The notes beneath the pieces are model-generated. The model made no database searches and was not told the origin of the DNA. It worked only from the letters and a program-made list of their open reading frames with translations. Of a DNA stretch of 11,756 bases, positions 1 through 7,038 are shown piece by piece. Position 1 is the stretch's first letter. Every line of letters starts with the position of its first letter. This DNA comes from Cytophagales bacterium (GTDB taxonomy: Bacteria; Bacteroidota; Bacteroidia; Cytophagales; Cyclobacteriaceae). The stretch covers positions 1-11,756 of the forward strand of contig DNZD01000228.1 of the NCBI GenBank assembly GCA_003504855.1. The letters are read 5' to 3'. Position numbers and translations under genes: made by a program.

Positions 1-291
1 GCCTGGGACAATGCCAAGAAGAGCTTCGAAGAAGGCGTTGAAATCAACGGCCAGATGTATTATAAGAAATCTGATCCCCATAAGGCTGCCGTAGTAGGTG
101 ATACCGTGGGCGATCCCTTTAAGGACACTTCAGGCCCGTCACTGAACATCCTGCTAAAACTGATGTCGGTTGTGGCGCTCGTGATTGCACCCTTACTGGT
201 TAAAGAACCTGGTCCTTCTGCGCAAAAGCCCAGCCAGCAGCCGGTAGAACAAGTGATTAAGGTGACTACACCCGCTACCACGGGTAAGTAA
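1..291 (+). CDS. hppA: Membrane-bound pyrophosphatase (proton- or sodium-pumping), C-terminal end only
   Basis: The reading frame is open from the first base and ends at TAA 289-291; only the last 96 residues are visible. The stretch around [20 protein letters not shown] is the highly conserved last acidic motif of membrane pyrophosphatases, whose Asp and Lys residues help bind Mg-pyrophosphate. A hydrophobic helix ([19 protein letters not shown]) follows, as expected for the last membrane segment. The family couples pyrophosphate hydrolysis to H+ or Na+ export across the inner membrane. The residues that separate H+ from Na+ pumps and potassium-dependent from independent forms lie upstream of the window, so the ion cannot be called. 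After the last helix there is a tail of about 30 residues rich in Pro, Gln and Thr, which is not part of the conserved core. A strong terminator follows directly. Family assignment is firm. Confidence 0.93.
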   Translation, partial: AWDNAKKSFEEGVEINGQMYYKKSDPHKAAVVGDTVGDPFKDTSGPSLNILLKLMSVVALVIAPLLVKEPGPSAQKPSQQPVEQVIKVTTPATTGK

Positions 292-312
292 TTTTGACAA
301 CTGATATTTGTA

Positions 313-348
313 GAAAGAGCCCTGATAACCGGGGCTCTTTCTTATTTT
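313..348 (+). terminator. Intrinsic terminator after hppA
   Basis: A perfect 10-bp stem, GAAAGAGCCC (313-322) with GGGCTCTTTC (332-341), closes a 9-base loop and is followed by a T-rich tract (TTATTTT, 342-348). It sits 21 bases after the hppA stop. It ends only seven bases before the start codon of the next gene, so that gene needs its own promoter or read-through. Confidence 0.88.
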
Positions 349-355
349 AGAACCC

Positions 356-784
356 ATGAAATTAACCCTGCTAATCCTTATTGGCTATCTCCCCTTCCTT
401 GCCGAAGGTCAATCGACCATTGTCGGCAAATGGAAGTCAGTTGATGACAGCGCCGGGGATGTCCGGTCTATTGTTGAAGTCTATGAGACCGCGGGGGTTT
501 ACTATGGGAAGATCACAAAGATTTTCCCACGCCCCACAGAACTGCCTGATCCTGTGTGTGATAAGTGTGATCCAAAAGACCCAAGATTTAATGCTAAAGT
601 GATTGGAATGGTTATCATCCGTGGCCTCCGAAAATCGGGTGATGAGTACACCGGAGGCGACATTCTTGATCCCGAAGTGGGCAAGGTTTACCGGGCTAAA
701 TTGTGGCTGGAAGGGAAAGAATTGAAAGTCAGGGGTTACTGGGGACCGTTTTACCGTACTCAGACCTGGCTGCGGGCTGATTAA
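356..784 (+). CDS. DUF2147 family exported protein
   Basis: This 142-residue protein has a short hydrophobic signal peptide (about residues 1-18, MKLTLLILIGYLPFLAEG), so it is probably exported to the periplasm. The mature part matches the DUF2147 pattern: GKWKSVDD at the start, a SIVEVYE strand, YGKI, a CxxC pair (C68, C71), IGMVIIRGL, GGDILDPEVGKVYRAKLWL and a C-terminal VRGYWG...TQTWLR. The family is a small beta-rich fold of unknown function, common in Bacteroidota and Proteobacteria; length is normal. The ATG at 356 is the only start that includes the signal peptide, but it lies just after the hppA terminator hairpin and has no clear Shine-Dalgarno sequence. No partner gene suggests a role. 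Family call is confident; function is unknown. Confidence 0.85.
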   Translation: MKLTLLILIGYLPFLAEGQSTIVGKWKSVDDSAGDVRSIVEVYETAGVYYGKITKIFPRPTELPDPVCDKCDPKDPRFNAKVIGMVIIRGLRKSGDEYTGGDILDPEVGKVYRAKLWLEGKELKVRGYWGPFYRTQTWLRAD

Positions 785-855
785 TGGCGATCAACGGAAA
801 ATAGGCGACATTGGTCGATTGTTTAGTATCATTTAACTAATAACAGGTTACCACC

Positions 856-1428
856 GTGGCATACCGGGTATTCAAATTAGGTCAGGAAGCAGACGAAAAA
901 GACCTTTTTGAGCGAATTCAAAAGGGTGATGAGGTTGCCCTGGAGCTGATTTACAAAAAGTACTACAGGATGATGACCAAAATGGTAATCTCCAACAGTG
1001 GTACAGAAGAAGAGGCCCGGGACGTTTATCAGGACGCCCTGGTCGTGTTCTGGCAGAAGGCCAGATCAGGAAATTTGGTACTGACGTCCAAGATGAGCAC
1101 CTACATCTACAGCATTTGTCAGAATCTGTGGAGGAAGGAACTTGACCGGAAGAAACGGCTGTCTAACGAAGAAAAAGATATGGGCGAAATGCCCGATCAG
1201 GATAGCCCGGAAAGAGAAAAGATCATCGCTCAGTGTTTGGACCAATTGGGTGAAACCTGCCGTAAGGTTTTGATGTATTATTATTTTGATGAGATGTCGA
1301 TGCAGGAGATTGCCGATAAGCTGGGATTCGCCAACACCGACACCGCTAAAACGAAAAAATATAAGTGTAAACAAAAGCTCGACGAATTGGTAAAAGCCCA
1401 ATATACCGAGCGTGACTTTTTAGACTAG
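856..1428 (+). CDS. ECF-type RNA polymerase sigma factor
   Basis: This 190-residue protein has the two-domain layout of extracytoplasmic-function sigma factors. Region 2 is at about residues 25-97 (ALELIYKKYYRMM, then EEEARDVYQDALVVFWQKA, the core-polymerase and -10 binding part). Region 4 is at about 123-178 (CLDQLGETCRKVLMYYYFDEMSMQEIADKLG, a helix-turn-helix for -35 recognition). The best start is GTG at 856, because the next in-frame ATG lies inside region 2. An anti-sigma-like membrane protein begins three bases after the stop, so the pair is probably one operon in which the partner holds the sigma factor at the membrane. No surface receptor or FecR-type sensor is adjacent, and no clear promoter is visible in the 71 bases upstream. 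Target genes are unknown. Confidence 0.92.
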   Translation: MAYRVFKLGQEADEKDLFERIQKGDEVALELIYKKYYRMMTKMVISNSGTEEEARDVYQDALVVFWQKARSGNLVLTSKMSTYIYSICQNLWRKELDRKKRLSNEEKDMGEMPDQDSPEREKIIAQCLDQLGETCRKVLMYYYFDEMSMQEIADKLGFANTDTAKTKKYKCKQKLDELVKAQYTERDFLD

Positions 1429-1431
1429 ACC

Positions 1432-2271
1432 ATGAAGAACTTTGAACATATAGATGACTTTCTCGCAAACCGCCTTCCGGATGGTGAACGTAAAGCCTTT
1501 GAAGAACAAATTGCAGGCGACCCGGCCTTACAGGAAGAAGTAAACTTCCAACGGGAATTAGTTGAAGCTGTACGCAAGGCAAGAGCTCAGGAATTGAAAT
1601 CCATGCTGCAGCAGGTTCCTGTTGCGGGTGGTGTATCATGGGGTGGACTTAAAATGGCAGCGGCCGTTGTAAGTGCCGGTGTCATCGCTGCTTCACTCTA
1701 TTTCTACATGGACAATGACGAGGCCGCTATCCAGGCTGCTGATAATCAGGTTTCAGCCTCCCCTGCCCAACCGGAACCTACTGTTCAACAACCCCCTGTC
1801 GAAGAGGTTAAGCCTGGTCACGAAGAAGTGACGGCTCCATCTGAATCAAAACCTGTTAAGAAATCACCGGCACCGACGACAACGAAAAAAGCAGATCCGG
1901 TATCTCGTCCCAATATTGAAGGGATGGATCAGTCAGAGGACATGACCAACTCTGAAGCACCTATTCTTGAGTCGACCACCAGCAACCGGATGGAAATATC
2001 CATTGCCAAAATGGATGTAGTCACTGGCATTGACGACAAAAAGCACGGGTTCCATTACCAATTTTCACAGGGTAAATTGCTCCTGTACGGACCTTTCGAC
2101 AAGAACCTGTATGAGATTTTGGAAGTACACGGAGACAACCGGTCGTTGTTCCTGTTCTTTCGGGAGAATTACTATCTCCTGAATGAAAAAGAATCACAGA
2201 TTACTCCCCTGAAGGCCATTTCAGATGGTGAGCTGATCAAACGCCTACGGGAATACCGAAGCGTTAAGTAA
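1432..2271 (+). CDS. Membrane-anchored anti-sigma-factor-like protein
   Basis: A 279-residue protein encoded three bases after the ECF sigma gene. Residues 1-60 (HIDDFLANRLPDGERKAFEE, then DPALQEEV) resemble the short helical cytoplasmic anti-sigma domain common in Bacteroidota, but no HxxxCxxC zinc motif is present. A single membrane helix is at about residues 71-92, preceded by KMAAAVV. A long linker rich in Pro, Glu, Lys and Thr (about 95-175) then leads to a C-terminal domain (about 185-279, with HYQFSQGKLLLYGPFDKNLYEIL) that should lie in the periplasm and that I do not recognise. The layout suggests a one-pass regulator that senses an envelope condition through the C-terminal domain and binds the sigma factor inside. 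The role comes mainly from position and topology. A terminator follows the stop. Confidence 0.75.
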   Translation: MKNFEHIDDFLANRLPDGERKAFEEQIAGDPALQEEVNFQRELVEAVRKARAQELKSMLQQVPVAGGVSWGGLKMAAAVVSAGVIAASLYFYMDNDEAAIQAADNQVSASPAQPEPTVQQPPVEEVKPGHEEVTAPSESKPVKKSPAPTTTKKADPVSRPNIEGMDQSEDMTNSEAPILESTTSNRMEISIAKMDVVTGIDDKKHGFHYQFSQGKLLLYGPFDKNLYEILEVHGDNRSLFLFFRENYYLLNEKESQITPLKAISDGELIKRLREYRSVK

Positions 2272-2275
2272 TCAC

Positions 2276-2305
2276 AATCCCCTCCCCCGAGGGGATTTTT
2301 ATTTT
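2276..2305 (+). terminator. Intrinsic terminator after the sigma/anti-sigma pair
   Basis: An 8-bp perfect stem AATCCCCT (2276-2283) / AGGGGATT (2290-2297) has a 6-base C-rich loop and is followed by TTTATTTT (2298-2305). It separates the sigma/anti-sigma operon from the ftsX run. Confidence 0.88.
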
Positions 2306-2335
2306 AAGCCAATTCGGATTGGGCTGTTATCTTTA
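2305..2335 (+). promoter_or_regulatory. Putative Bacteroidota-type promoter for ftsX and the downstream run
   Basis: TATCTTTA at 2328-2335 matches the -7 consensus TAnnTTTG at all but the last base. Nineteen bases upstream, TAAG (2305-2308) is a weak -33 match to TTTG. The site sits between the preceding terminator and ftsX. Transcription would begin near 2340-2342, at or next to the ATG at 2341, which argues that translation starts at 2359. This is a pattern match only. Confidence 0.4.
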
Positions 2336-2358
2336 CGGATATGGCCGGCGACTTCAGG

Positions 2359-3231
2359 ATGAAAAAGAAGCAACTTGGAAGCTATCCCTTCGTGAGTGTA
2401 GTGTTAAGCATTACCCTTGCCTTATTTGTAATCGGGATGTTCGGGTTGCTGGTAATCTACTCCCAGGAATTGGGTCGGGTGGTCAGGGAAAATGTCCGGA
2501 TTCAGGTTTACCTCAAGAGCAACCTGGACGACAAGCAGGTCACCGCCCTCGAAAAGCAATTGGTCAATGCGGAGTTCACACTAAAACAATCTCCCAACCC
2601 CGTCACCTTTGTGTCCCGCGACGAGGCTGCCAAACAATTCATTAAAGATACGGGCGAAGACTTTAAGAAGTTTCTTGGCGAAAATCCATTGCGCGATGCC
2701 TTTCTGGTATCACTGGATCCTGCCTATCACGACAAGTCCAAACTGGCAGCCATTAAGACCCAACTGGAGAAGGTACCTGGCGTATTTCAGGTGTATTATG
2801 TAGAAAGCCTGATCGAATCCATCAACCGCAATGTGGCCACCATCGGCCTCGTATTGCTCGGATTGGCGGCGGTATTCCTGGTGGTCGTTGTCTTGCTGAT
2901 TAATAACACACTCCGACTGGCCCTGTTCTCTCAACGTTTTCTCATTCGCAGCATGCAGTTGGTTGGTGCTACCCGTGGCTTTATCCAGTGGCCGTTCATA
3001 CTTCGGGCCATGTTACACGGGGCCCTCGGCGGACTCATCGCCTGTGGGATGCTTTGGGCCGTGGTGCAGGTTGGACATCAGAAAATTCAAGAACTGCAGC
3101 TGATTGAAAACCAAACCCGAACCCTTATCCTGCTTGGGAGTCTGCTGGTAATGGGTATTTTTGTGGCCGTTGTCAGCACCTGGCGGGCTGTTTACCGTTA
3201 TATGAGACTGTCCCTGGACGAATTATACTAA
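2359..3231 (+). CDS. ftsX: Cell division protein FtsX (ABC-type permease subunit)
   Basis: FtsX forms an inner-membrane complex with the ATPase FtsE and controls peptidoglycan hydrolases at the division site. Visible features are the KKKQLGSYPFVSVVLSITLALFVIG start with TM1, a periplasmic domain of roughly 120 residues, then three more membrane helices in the C-terminal half (around IGLVLLGLAAVFLVVVVLLI, ALGGLIACGMLWAVV and LILLGSLLVMGIFVAVVS). NNTLRLALFSQRFLIRSMQLVGAT is the usual FtsX-type cytoplasmic loop. The frame is also open to ATG 2341, which would give 296 residues. I prefer ATG 2359 (290 residues) because a promoter-like element ends at 2335 and the conserved protein begins at the KKK segment. 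ftsE is not adjacent, as is usual in Bacteroidota. DUF3098 starts six bases downstream. Confidence 0.92.
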   Translation: MKKKQLGSYPFVSVVLSITLALFVIGMFGLLVIYSQELGRVVRENVRIQVYLKSNLDDKQVTALEKQLVNAEFTLKQSPNPVTFVSRDEAAKQFIKDTGEDFKKFLGENPLRDAFLVSLDPAYHDKSKLAAIKTQLEKVPGVFQVYYVESLIESINRNVATIGLVLLGLAAVFLVVVVLLINNTLRLALFSQRFLIRSMQLVGATRGFIQWPFILRAMLHGALGGLIACGMLWAVVQVGHQKIQELQLIENQTRTLILLGSLLVMGIFVAVVSTWRAVYRYMRLSLDELY

Positions 3232-3237
3232 GGCACC

Positions 3238-3444
3238 ATGAGCAAGCTACCCTTTGGAAAGAAAAACTATCAATTGATGATCATCGGCCTGCTGGTCCTG
3301 ATGACCGGTTTCACCATCATGACACTGGACAGTCAACCCCATGGCTTTGGCTTCCTGGGCCTGACGCTCGGCCCTGTAATTGTAGTGGCTGGTTTTATCG
3401 TAGAAATCTTTGCGATCCTTCATCGTCCCAAGGACACCCAATAA
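3238..3444 (+). CDS. DUF3098 small membrane protein
   Basis: This 68-residue protein has two predicted membrane helices: about 12-30 (YQLMIIGLLVLMTGFTIMTL) and about 40-61 (GLTLGPVIVVAGFIVEIFAI). An N-terminal FGKKNY and a C-terminal HRPKD are typical of the DUF3098 family, which is found almost only in Bacteroidota between ftsX and uppP. It starts six bases after ftsX and ends three bases before uppP, so translation is probably coupled. Function is unknown. Its position suggests a division or envelope role as an accessory of FtsX or UppP, which is inference from gene order alone. Confidence 0.87.
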   Translation: MSKLPFGKKNYQLMIIGLLVLMTGFTIMTLDSQPHGFGFLGLTLGPVIVVAGFIVEIFAILHRPKDTQ

Positions 3445-3447
3445 CCC

Positions 3448-4242
3448 ATGTCCGTAATTCAGGCCGTTATACTGGCCATTATTGAGGGCCTGACTGAGTT
3501 CCTTCCCATCTCTTCCACCGGCCATATGATTATCGGATCCTATTTTATGGGGATTGGGTCTGATCCATTTGTCAAAACTTTCACCGTTGCCATTCAGTTG
3601 GGCGCCATTCTATCTGTTGTGGTATTGTACTACAAGCGGTTTCTGCAATCCCTGAAATTCTACATAGTCCTCTTTGTTGCATTCCTGCCAGCCGCCATAA
3701 TCGGGTTGTTGTTCAACGACTATATAGACGCTCTGCTCGAACGCGTCGACGTCGTGGGCTGGATGCTTATCGCCGGAGGCATTTTTCTGGTATTCACTGA
3801 CAAGATTTTTAAGTCCAACTCCTCAAGCGAAAATACGGAAGTATCATTCGCACAGGCCTTGCGCATCGGTGTTATGCAGTGCATTGCCATGGTACCTGGC
3901 GTATCCCGATCGGCGGCAACCATTATCGGCGGTATGACCCAGGGACTTTCAAGAAAGACGGCTGCTGAATTCTCTTTCTTCCTCGCAGTGCCTACTATGC
4001 TGGCCGCTACTGGGTATAAGTTGCTTAAATTCTACTTGGCAGGAAATTCCTTTGGCCAGCAGGAGTTGGTGCTTCTGGCAGTCGGCAATATTGTAGCCTT
4101 TGTGGTAGCTATGGTGGCCATCAGGTATTTCATCAACTACCTGACACGTCATGGCTTTGCACTCTTTGGCTATTACCGGATTGTTGCGGGCGTTGTCCTG
4201 CTCCTCCTGTACTACCTTGGAGCCCAAATGGAAGTGATGTGA
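3448..4242 (+). CDS. uppP: Undecaprenyl-diphosphatase UppP (BacA family)
   Basis: This 264-residue integral membrane enzyme removes a phosphate from undecaprenyl diphosphate, recycling the lipid carrier used for peptidoglycan and other wall polymers. High family expression is known to give bacitracin resistance. The two signature motifs are present: [14 protein letters not shown] at residues 13-26, with the paired glutamates E13 and E17, the serines and H26, and PGVSRS with R154 followed by AATIIGG. Both line the active site of the family. Several hydrophobic helices span the rest, and length is normal. The ATG at 3448 lies three bases after DUF3098. The stop overlaps the GTG start of truB in a GTGA arrangement (4239-4242), indicating translational coupling. 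Confidence 0.96.
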   Translation: MSVIQAVILAIIEGLTEFLPISSTGHMIIGSYFMGIGSDPFVKTFTVAIQLGAILSVVVLYYKRFLQSLKFYIVLFVAFLPAAIIGLLFNDYIDALLERVDVVGWMLIAGGIFLVFTDKIFKSNSSSENTEVSFAQALRIGVMQCIAMVPGVSRSAATIIGGMTQGLSRKTAAEFSFFLAVPTMLAATGYKLLKFYLAGNSFGQQELVLLAVGNIVAFVVAMVAIRYFINYLTRHGFALFGYYRIVAGVVLLLLYYLGAQMEVM

Positions 4243-4937
4243 CCGATCCAGTACCAGGCCTCTGCTTACTCATCAACAAACCACTTGAGTGGACATCCTT
4301 TGATGTAGTCAACAAGTTGAGGTACAGCCTCAAGATCAAAAAGATCGGTCATGCCGGCACCCTGGACCCCCTTGCCACCGGACTGCTTATCATCTGCACC
4401 GGGCCCATGACCAAAAAGATCAACGAATACCAGGGCATGGAAAAGGAGTACACGGGCACCTTTACCCTCGGCTATACTACGCCATCCTGCGATCTGGAAA
4501 CGGCTCCGGAAAACCCTCGCGATACCAGCCATATTACACCCGTTCTGCTCGCGGCCACTGCAGCTGAATTTACCGGCATTATCCAGCAGATTCCCCCCAT
4601 ACACTCCTCGGTGATGGTCAATGGCAAACGCGCCTACAGCCTGGCGAGAAAAGGGCAAGTGCCTGAATTACAGGCTCGTGATGTCGAGATCAAGAAGTTT
4701 GACATCATAGACATTTCAATGCCGGTTGTGTCCTTTAGGGTCGTCTGCTCCAAAGGCACCTACATCCGTAGTCTTGCCCGGGACTTTGGCGAAAAGCTAA
4801 ACACCGGTGCGTATCTTTCCAGCCTGTGCAGAACGCGGATAGGACCCTATTTGTTAGACGACGCCATGACTATCGAACAAGCCCGGATGAAATTTGGCCC
4901 TTCGCCCCTTCCCCATGAAAATCTACCACAGCCTTGA
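4239..4937 (+). CDS. truB: tRNA pseudouridine(55) synthase TruB
   Basis: TruB converts U55 in the T-loop of tRNAs to pseudouridine. The N-terminal motif [19 protein letters not shown] and the catalytic block [16 protein letters not shown], with nucleophile D43, are intact. Further family motifs are [40 protein letters not shown] and [15 protein letters not shown]. At 232 residues it is shorter than the E. coli enzyme (about 314) because it ends after the catalytic domain without a C-terminal PUA-type extension, which is common in Bacteroidota. The start is GTG 4239, overlapping the uppP stop by four bases; the next in-frame ATG lies after the catalytic block. The 3' end overlaps ribF by 23 bases. 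Confidence 0.95.
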   Translation: MTDPVPGLCLLINKPLEWTSFDVVNKLRYSLKIKKIGHAGTLDPLATGLLIICTGPMTKKINEYQGMEKEYTGTFTLGYTTPSCDLETAPENPRDTSHITPVLLAATAAEFTGIIQQIPPIHSSVMVNGKRAYSLARKGQVPELQARDVEIKKFDIIDISMPVVSFRVVCSKGTYIRSLARDFGEKLNTGAYLSSLCRTRIGPYLLDDAMTIEQARMKFGPSPLPHENLPQP

Positions 4938-5850
4938 TGACTTTGCCCGGCTGCCCTACGCGGTAGTCACCAGTGGTACCTTTGACGGTGTACACGTTGG
5001 CCACCAGAAAATCCTGAAGCGACTGAGCGAAATTGCCCAACGACATGGTGGCGAAACAGTGGTCATTACTTTCTGGCCCCACCCGCGTTTGGTATTGAAA
5101 CCGGAAGACCGAACGCTGAAACTCCTGAATACCTTTGAAGAGAAGGCCAGTCTTCTGAAAGAACAAGGCATTCAGCACCTGCTTCGCATTCCCTTTACCA
5201 AAGAATTTTCACAGCTGTCTTCCATTGACTTTATCCGGAACATCCTCGTAGAACGCATTGGCACACGCAAGTTGGTGATTGGTTATGACCACCGTTTTGG
5301 CAAGAACCGGGAAGGGAGCTTCGAAGCCCTGTTGGCCAACGGTCCGGCCTATGGCTTTGACGTGGAAGAAATTCCGGAACAGGACATCGATCACATCGCA
5401 ATCAGCAGTTCAAAGATCCGATCCTTCCTCGAAGCAGGTCGCGCCACGGATGCTGCCCACTTATTAGGACGACCCTACGCCATTACCGGGCGCGTGATTC
5501 AAGGCGACAAAATTGGACGTACCCTCGGATACCCTACGGCAAACCTGGAAGTAGACTCACAACACAAACTCATTCCAGCCGATGGCATATACGCAGTAAG
5601 TGTGGTCCAGGCAGGGCAAAAGTACGGAGGCATGCTCTACATCGGCAACCGTCCAACACTGAATGGCACGCGCCGAAGTATTGAGGTAAATATTTTTAAC
5701 TTTGAAAAGGACATTTACGGCGAGGACATCACCGTTCATTTCGAAGCCCTGCTCCGTCTGGACTCCAGATTCAGTACCCTGGATGAACTCAAACGTCAGT
5801 TGCATGACGACAAGGTGGCTGCCCTGAGGATTTTGAATGGTAAAGCTTAA
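4915..5850 (+). CDS. ribF: Bifunctional riboflavin kinase / FAD synthetase RibF
   Basis: RibF phosphorylates riboflavin to FMN and then adenylylates it to FAD in the cytoplasm. The 311-residue protein shows both modules. The nucleotidyltransferase domain has GTFDGVHVGH at residues 21-30, FWPHPRLVL, and GYDHRFGKNREG followed by ISSSKIR (about 164-169). The C-terminal riboflavin kinase domain begins near residue 180 (GRPYAITGRVIQGDKIGRTL) and contains GYPTAN at about 205-210, ADGIYAV, YIGNRPT and SIEVNIFNF. Length is typical. The frame is open upstream to TTG 4894, but ATG 4915 begins [10 protein letters not shown], the expected N-terminus. It overlaps the end of truB by 23 bases, another sign of coupled translation. 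Confidence 0.96.
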   Translation: MKIYHSLDDFARLPYAVVTSGTFDGVHVGHQKILKRLSEIAQRHGGETVVITFWPHPRLVLKPEDRTLKLLNTFEEKASLLKEQGIQHLLRIPFTKEFSQLSSIDFIRNILVERIGTRKLVIGYDHRFGKNREGSFEALLANGPAYGFDVEEIPEQDIDHIAISSSKIRSFLEAGRATDAAHLLGRPYAITGRVIQGDKIGRTLGYPTANLEVDSQHKLIPADGIYAVSVVQAGQKYGGMLYIGNRPTLNGTRRSIEVNIFNFEKDIYGEDITVHFEALLRLDSRFSTLDELKRQLHDDKVAALRILNGKA

Positions 5851-5868
5851 CAATTTTACTCTTCGGCT

Positions 5869-6567
5869 ATGATTAATAAAGTGGTGGATAGCGCTGACGC
5901 AGCTGTGAAGGATATCCGTTCAGGCGCTGTGCTGATGTTGGGCGGATTTGGCCTTTGCGGGATCCCGGAAAACTGTATTGCTGCCCTGCTGCGATCGGGC
6001 GTCAACAACCTGACCTGTATTTCCAACAACGCCGGCGTTGATGACTTTGGCATCGGACTGATGCTAAAGACCCGCCAGGTGGCCAAGATGATTTCGTCGT
6101 ACGTGGGAGAAAACGCTGAGTTCGAGCGCCAGTTGTTATCCGGCGAACTTGAAGTGGAGTTGATTCCGCAGGGCACGCTGGCCGAACGAATACGGTCTGG
6201 AGGGGCCGGAATTCCTGCATTTTTTACCCCCGCTGGTGTCGGAACCGAAGTGGCAGCCGGCAAAGAAACCCGCGACTTTGATGGAAAAAAATACCTGATG
6301 GAGCGATGGCTTCGGGCAGACTTTTCGCTGGTCAAAGCGTGGAAGGGTGATGCTTCTGGCAACCTGATTTACAAAGGCACAGCACGAAACTTCAACCCCA
6401 TGATGGCTGCCGCAGGTCAGATCACTATTGCCGAAGTGGAAGAATTGGTACCTGTCGGTACCCTGGATCCCAACACCATTCATACGCCGGGCATCTACGT
6501 GCATCGCATCTTCCAGGGCAAAGGATATGAGAAGCGGATTGAGCAGAAAACAATCACCAAACAATGA
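5869..6567 (+). CDS. scoA: 3-oxoacid CoA-transferase subunit A (SCOT alpha type)
   Basis: A 232-residue protein matching the alpha subunit of succinyl-CoA:3-ketoacid CoA-transferases, which move CoA from succinyl-CoA to acetoacetate or related acids. Visible family blocks are [16 protein letters not shown] (about 23-38), [61 protein letters not shown] (split here by GAGVGTE-like glycine segments), a Glu-rich EVEELVPVG block and [13 protein letters not shown] near the end. The start is 18 bases after ribF. The stop is TGA 6565-6567. The beta subunit, which normally follows immediately, starts 515 bases later because a four-helix-bundle cassette lies between them. The physiological substrate is not fixed by sequence; acetoacetate is the usual one. 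Confidence 0.93.
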   Translation: MINKVVDSADAAVKDIRSGAVLMLGGFGLCGIPENCIAALLRSGVNNLTCISNNAGVDDFGIGLMLKTRQVAKMISSYVGENAEFERQLLSGELEVELIPQGTLAERIRSGGAGIPAFFTPAGVGTEVAAGKETRDFDGKKYLMERWLRADFSLVKAWKGDASGNLIYKGTARNFNPMMAAAGQITIAEVEELVPVGTLDPNTIHTPGIYVHRIFQGKGYEKRIEQKTITKQ

Positions 6568-6570
6568 GTC
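6566..6570 (+). repeat. Left copy of flanking direct repeat GAGTC (candidate target-site duplication)
   Basis: GAGTC here overlaps the scoA stop codon (TGA 6565-6567) and recurs at 7076-7080, just before the scoB start. The two copies bracket the cassette exactly. The last C can equally be assigned to the cassette terminal repeat, giving a 4-bp GAGT duplication. A five-base match alone is weak; the support comes from its position against the terminal inverted repeats. Confidence 0.6.
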
Positions 6571-6598
6571 AATTTGAGAATTTGAAAATTTGGAAATG
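6570..6598. repeat. Left inverted-repeat end of the cassette
   Basis: Contains the terminal CAATTTGA (6570-6577) and the 13-base ATTTGAAAATTTG (6580-6592). Both have exact reverse complements in the right end, at 7068-7075 and 7045-7057. The gap between them is two bases on the left and ten on the right. Confidence 0.8.
6571..6594. repeat. Three tandem copies of an 8-base unit AATTTGRR
   Basis: AATTTGAG (6571-6578), AATTTGAA (6579-6586) and AATTTGGA (6587-6594) stand in uninterrupted tandem at the left end. The repeats allow the left end to pair with the right end in more than one register. Confidence 0.85.
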
Positions 6599-6608
6599 AG
6601 ACTCATTT
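6594..6608. repeat. Palindrome AAATGAG-A-CTCATTT
   Basis: A 15-base dyad with perfect 7-bp arms around one central A. It overlaps an 8-bp inverted pair AATGAGTC (6563-6570) / GACTCATT (6600-6607) that reaches back over the scoA stop. It could be an operator-like site, a recognition site for mobility, or a small hairpin in the transcript. No protein partner is evident. Confidence 0.6.
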
Positions 6609-6676
6609 GACGCTAAGAAAACATGATAGGCTTGCCTTCAAATGTTGGTCGTGAATTGTTGTTGATACCTTCTGCC

Positions 6677-7036
6677 ATGCGGAATGATCGACAGAACTTG
6701 ATTGTTAACTTAACCTATTCATTTTCTTTATCGCTCCTGGAATATACCGATCTCCTTGATCTGACCAGGAAATTTACGATAGCCCGTCAATTAATCAGAA
6801 GTGGCACAAGCATTGGGGCAAATGTTCGGGAGGCACAAAATGCAGAAAGCAAAATCGACTTTATACACAAACTAAAGATTGCGGCAAAGGAAGCCGATGA
6901 AACTTCATACTGGTTAAGCCTTTGTAAGGACGCCCCCTCCCTTCCGACCCCTCCGGAATTATTATTTGATCACTTACATTCTATTACGAAGATATTGTCC
7001 AGGATCATCGCAACAACTAAATCGAGCGCAGGCTAG
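6677..7036 (+). CDS. Four-helix-bundle protein (S23 / 23S rRNA intervening-sequence family)
   Basis: The protein carries the signature of the four-helix-bundle family also found in 23S rRNA intervening sequences and distantly related to Avd of diversity-generating retroelements. From residue 1 at ATG 6677 it reads MRNDRQNLIVNLTYSFSLSL, then KFTIARQLIRSGTSIGANVREAQNAE, DFIHKLKIAAKEADETSYWLSLC, and a last helix DHLHSITKILSRIIAT. Family members are about 110-135 residues; this one is 119. The frame is open to ATG 6623, which would add 18 residues unlike the family, although that ATG has an A-rich leader. Biochemical function of the family is unclear; members are small, basic, oligomeric and possibly nucleic-acid binding. 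It sits inside an inverted-repeat-bounded segment that splits scoA from scoB and is more AT-rich than its neighbours, suggesting acquisition. Confidence 0.85.
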   Translation: MRNDRQNLIVNLTYSFSLSLLEYTDLLDLTRKFTIARQLIRSGTSIGANVREAQNAESKIDFIHKLKIAAKEADETSYWLSLCKDAPSLPTPPELLFDHLHSITKILSRIIATTKSSAG

Positions 7037-7038
7037 CA

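Noticed and set aside
785..855. Promoter for the ECF sigma gene
   Set aside because: TTGG (811-814) and TATCATTT (827-834) are poorly spaced (about 13 bases) and match the TTTG / TAnnTTTG pattern badly.
2319..2645. Plus-strand frame overlapping ftsX (108 codons)
   Set aside because: Out of frame with a confidently identified ftsX and without protein-like features.
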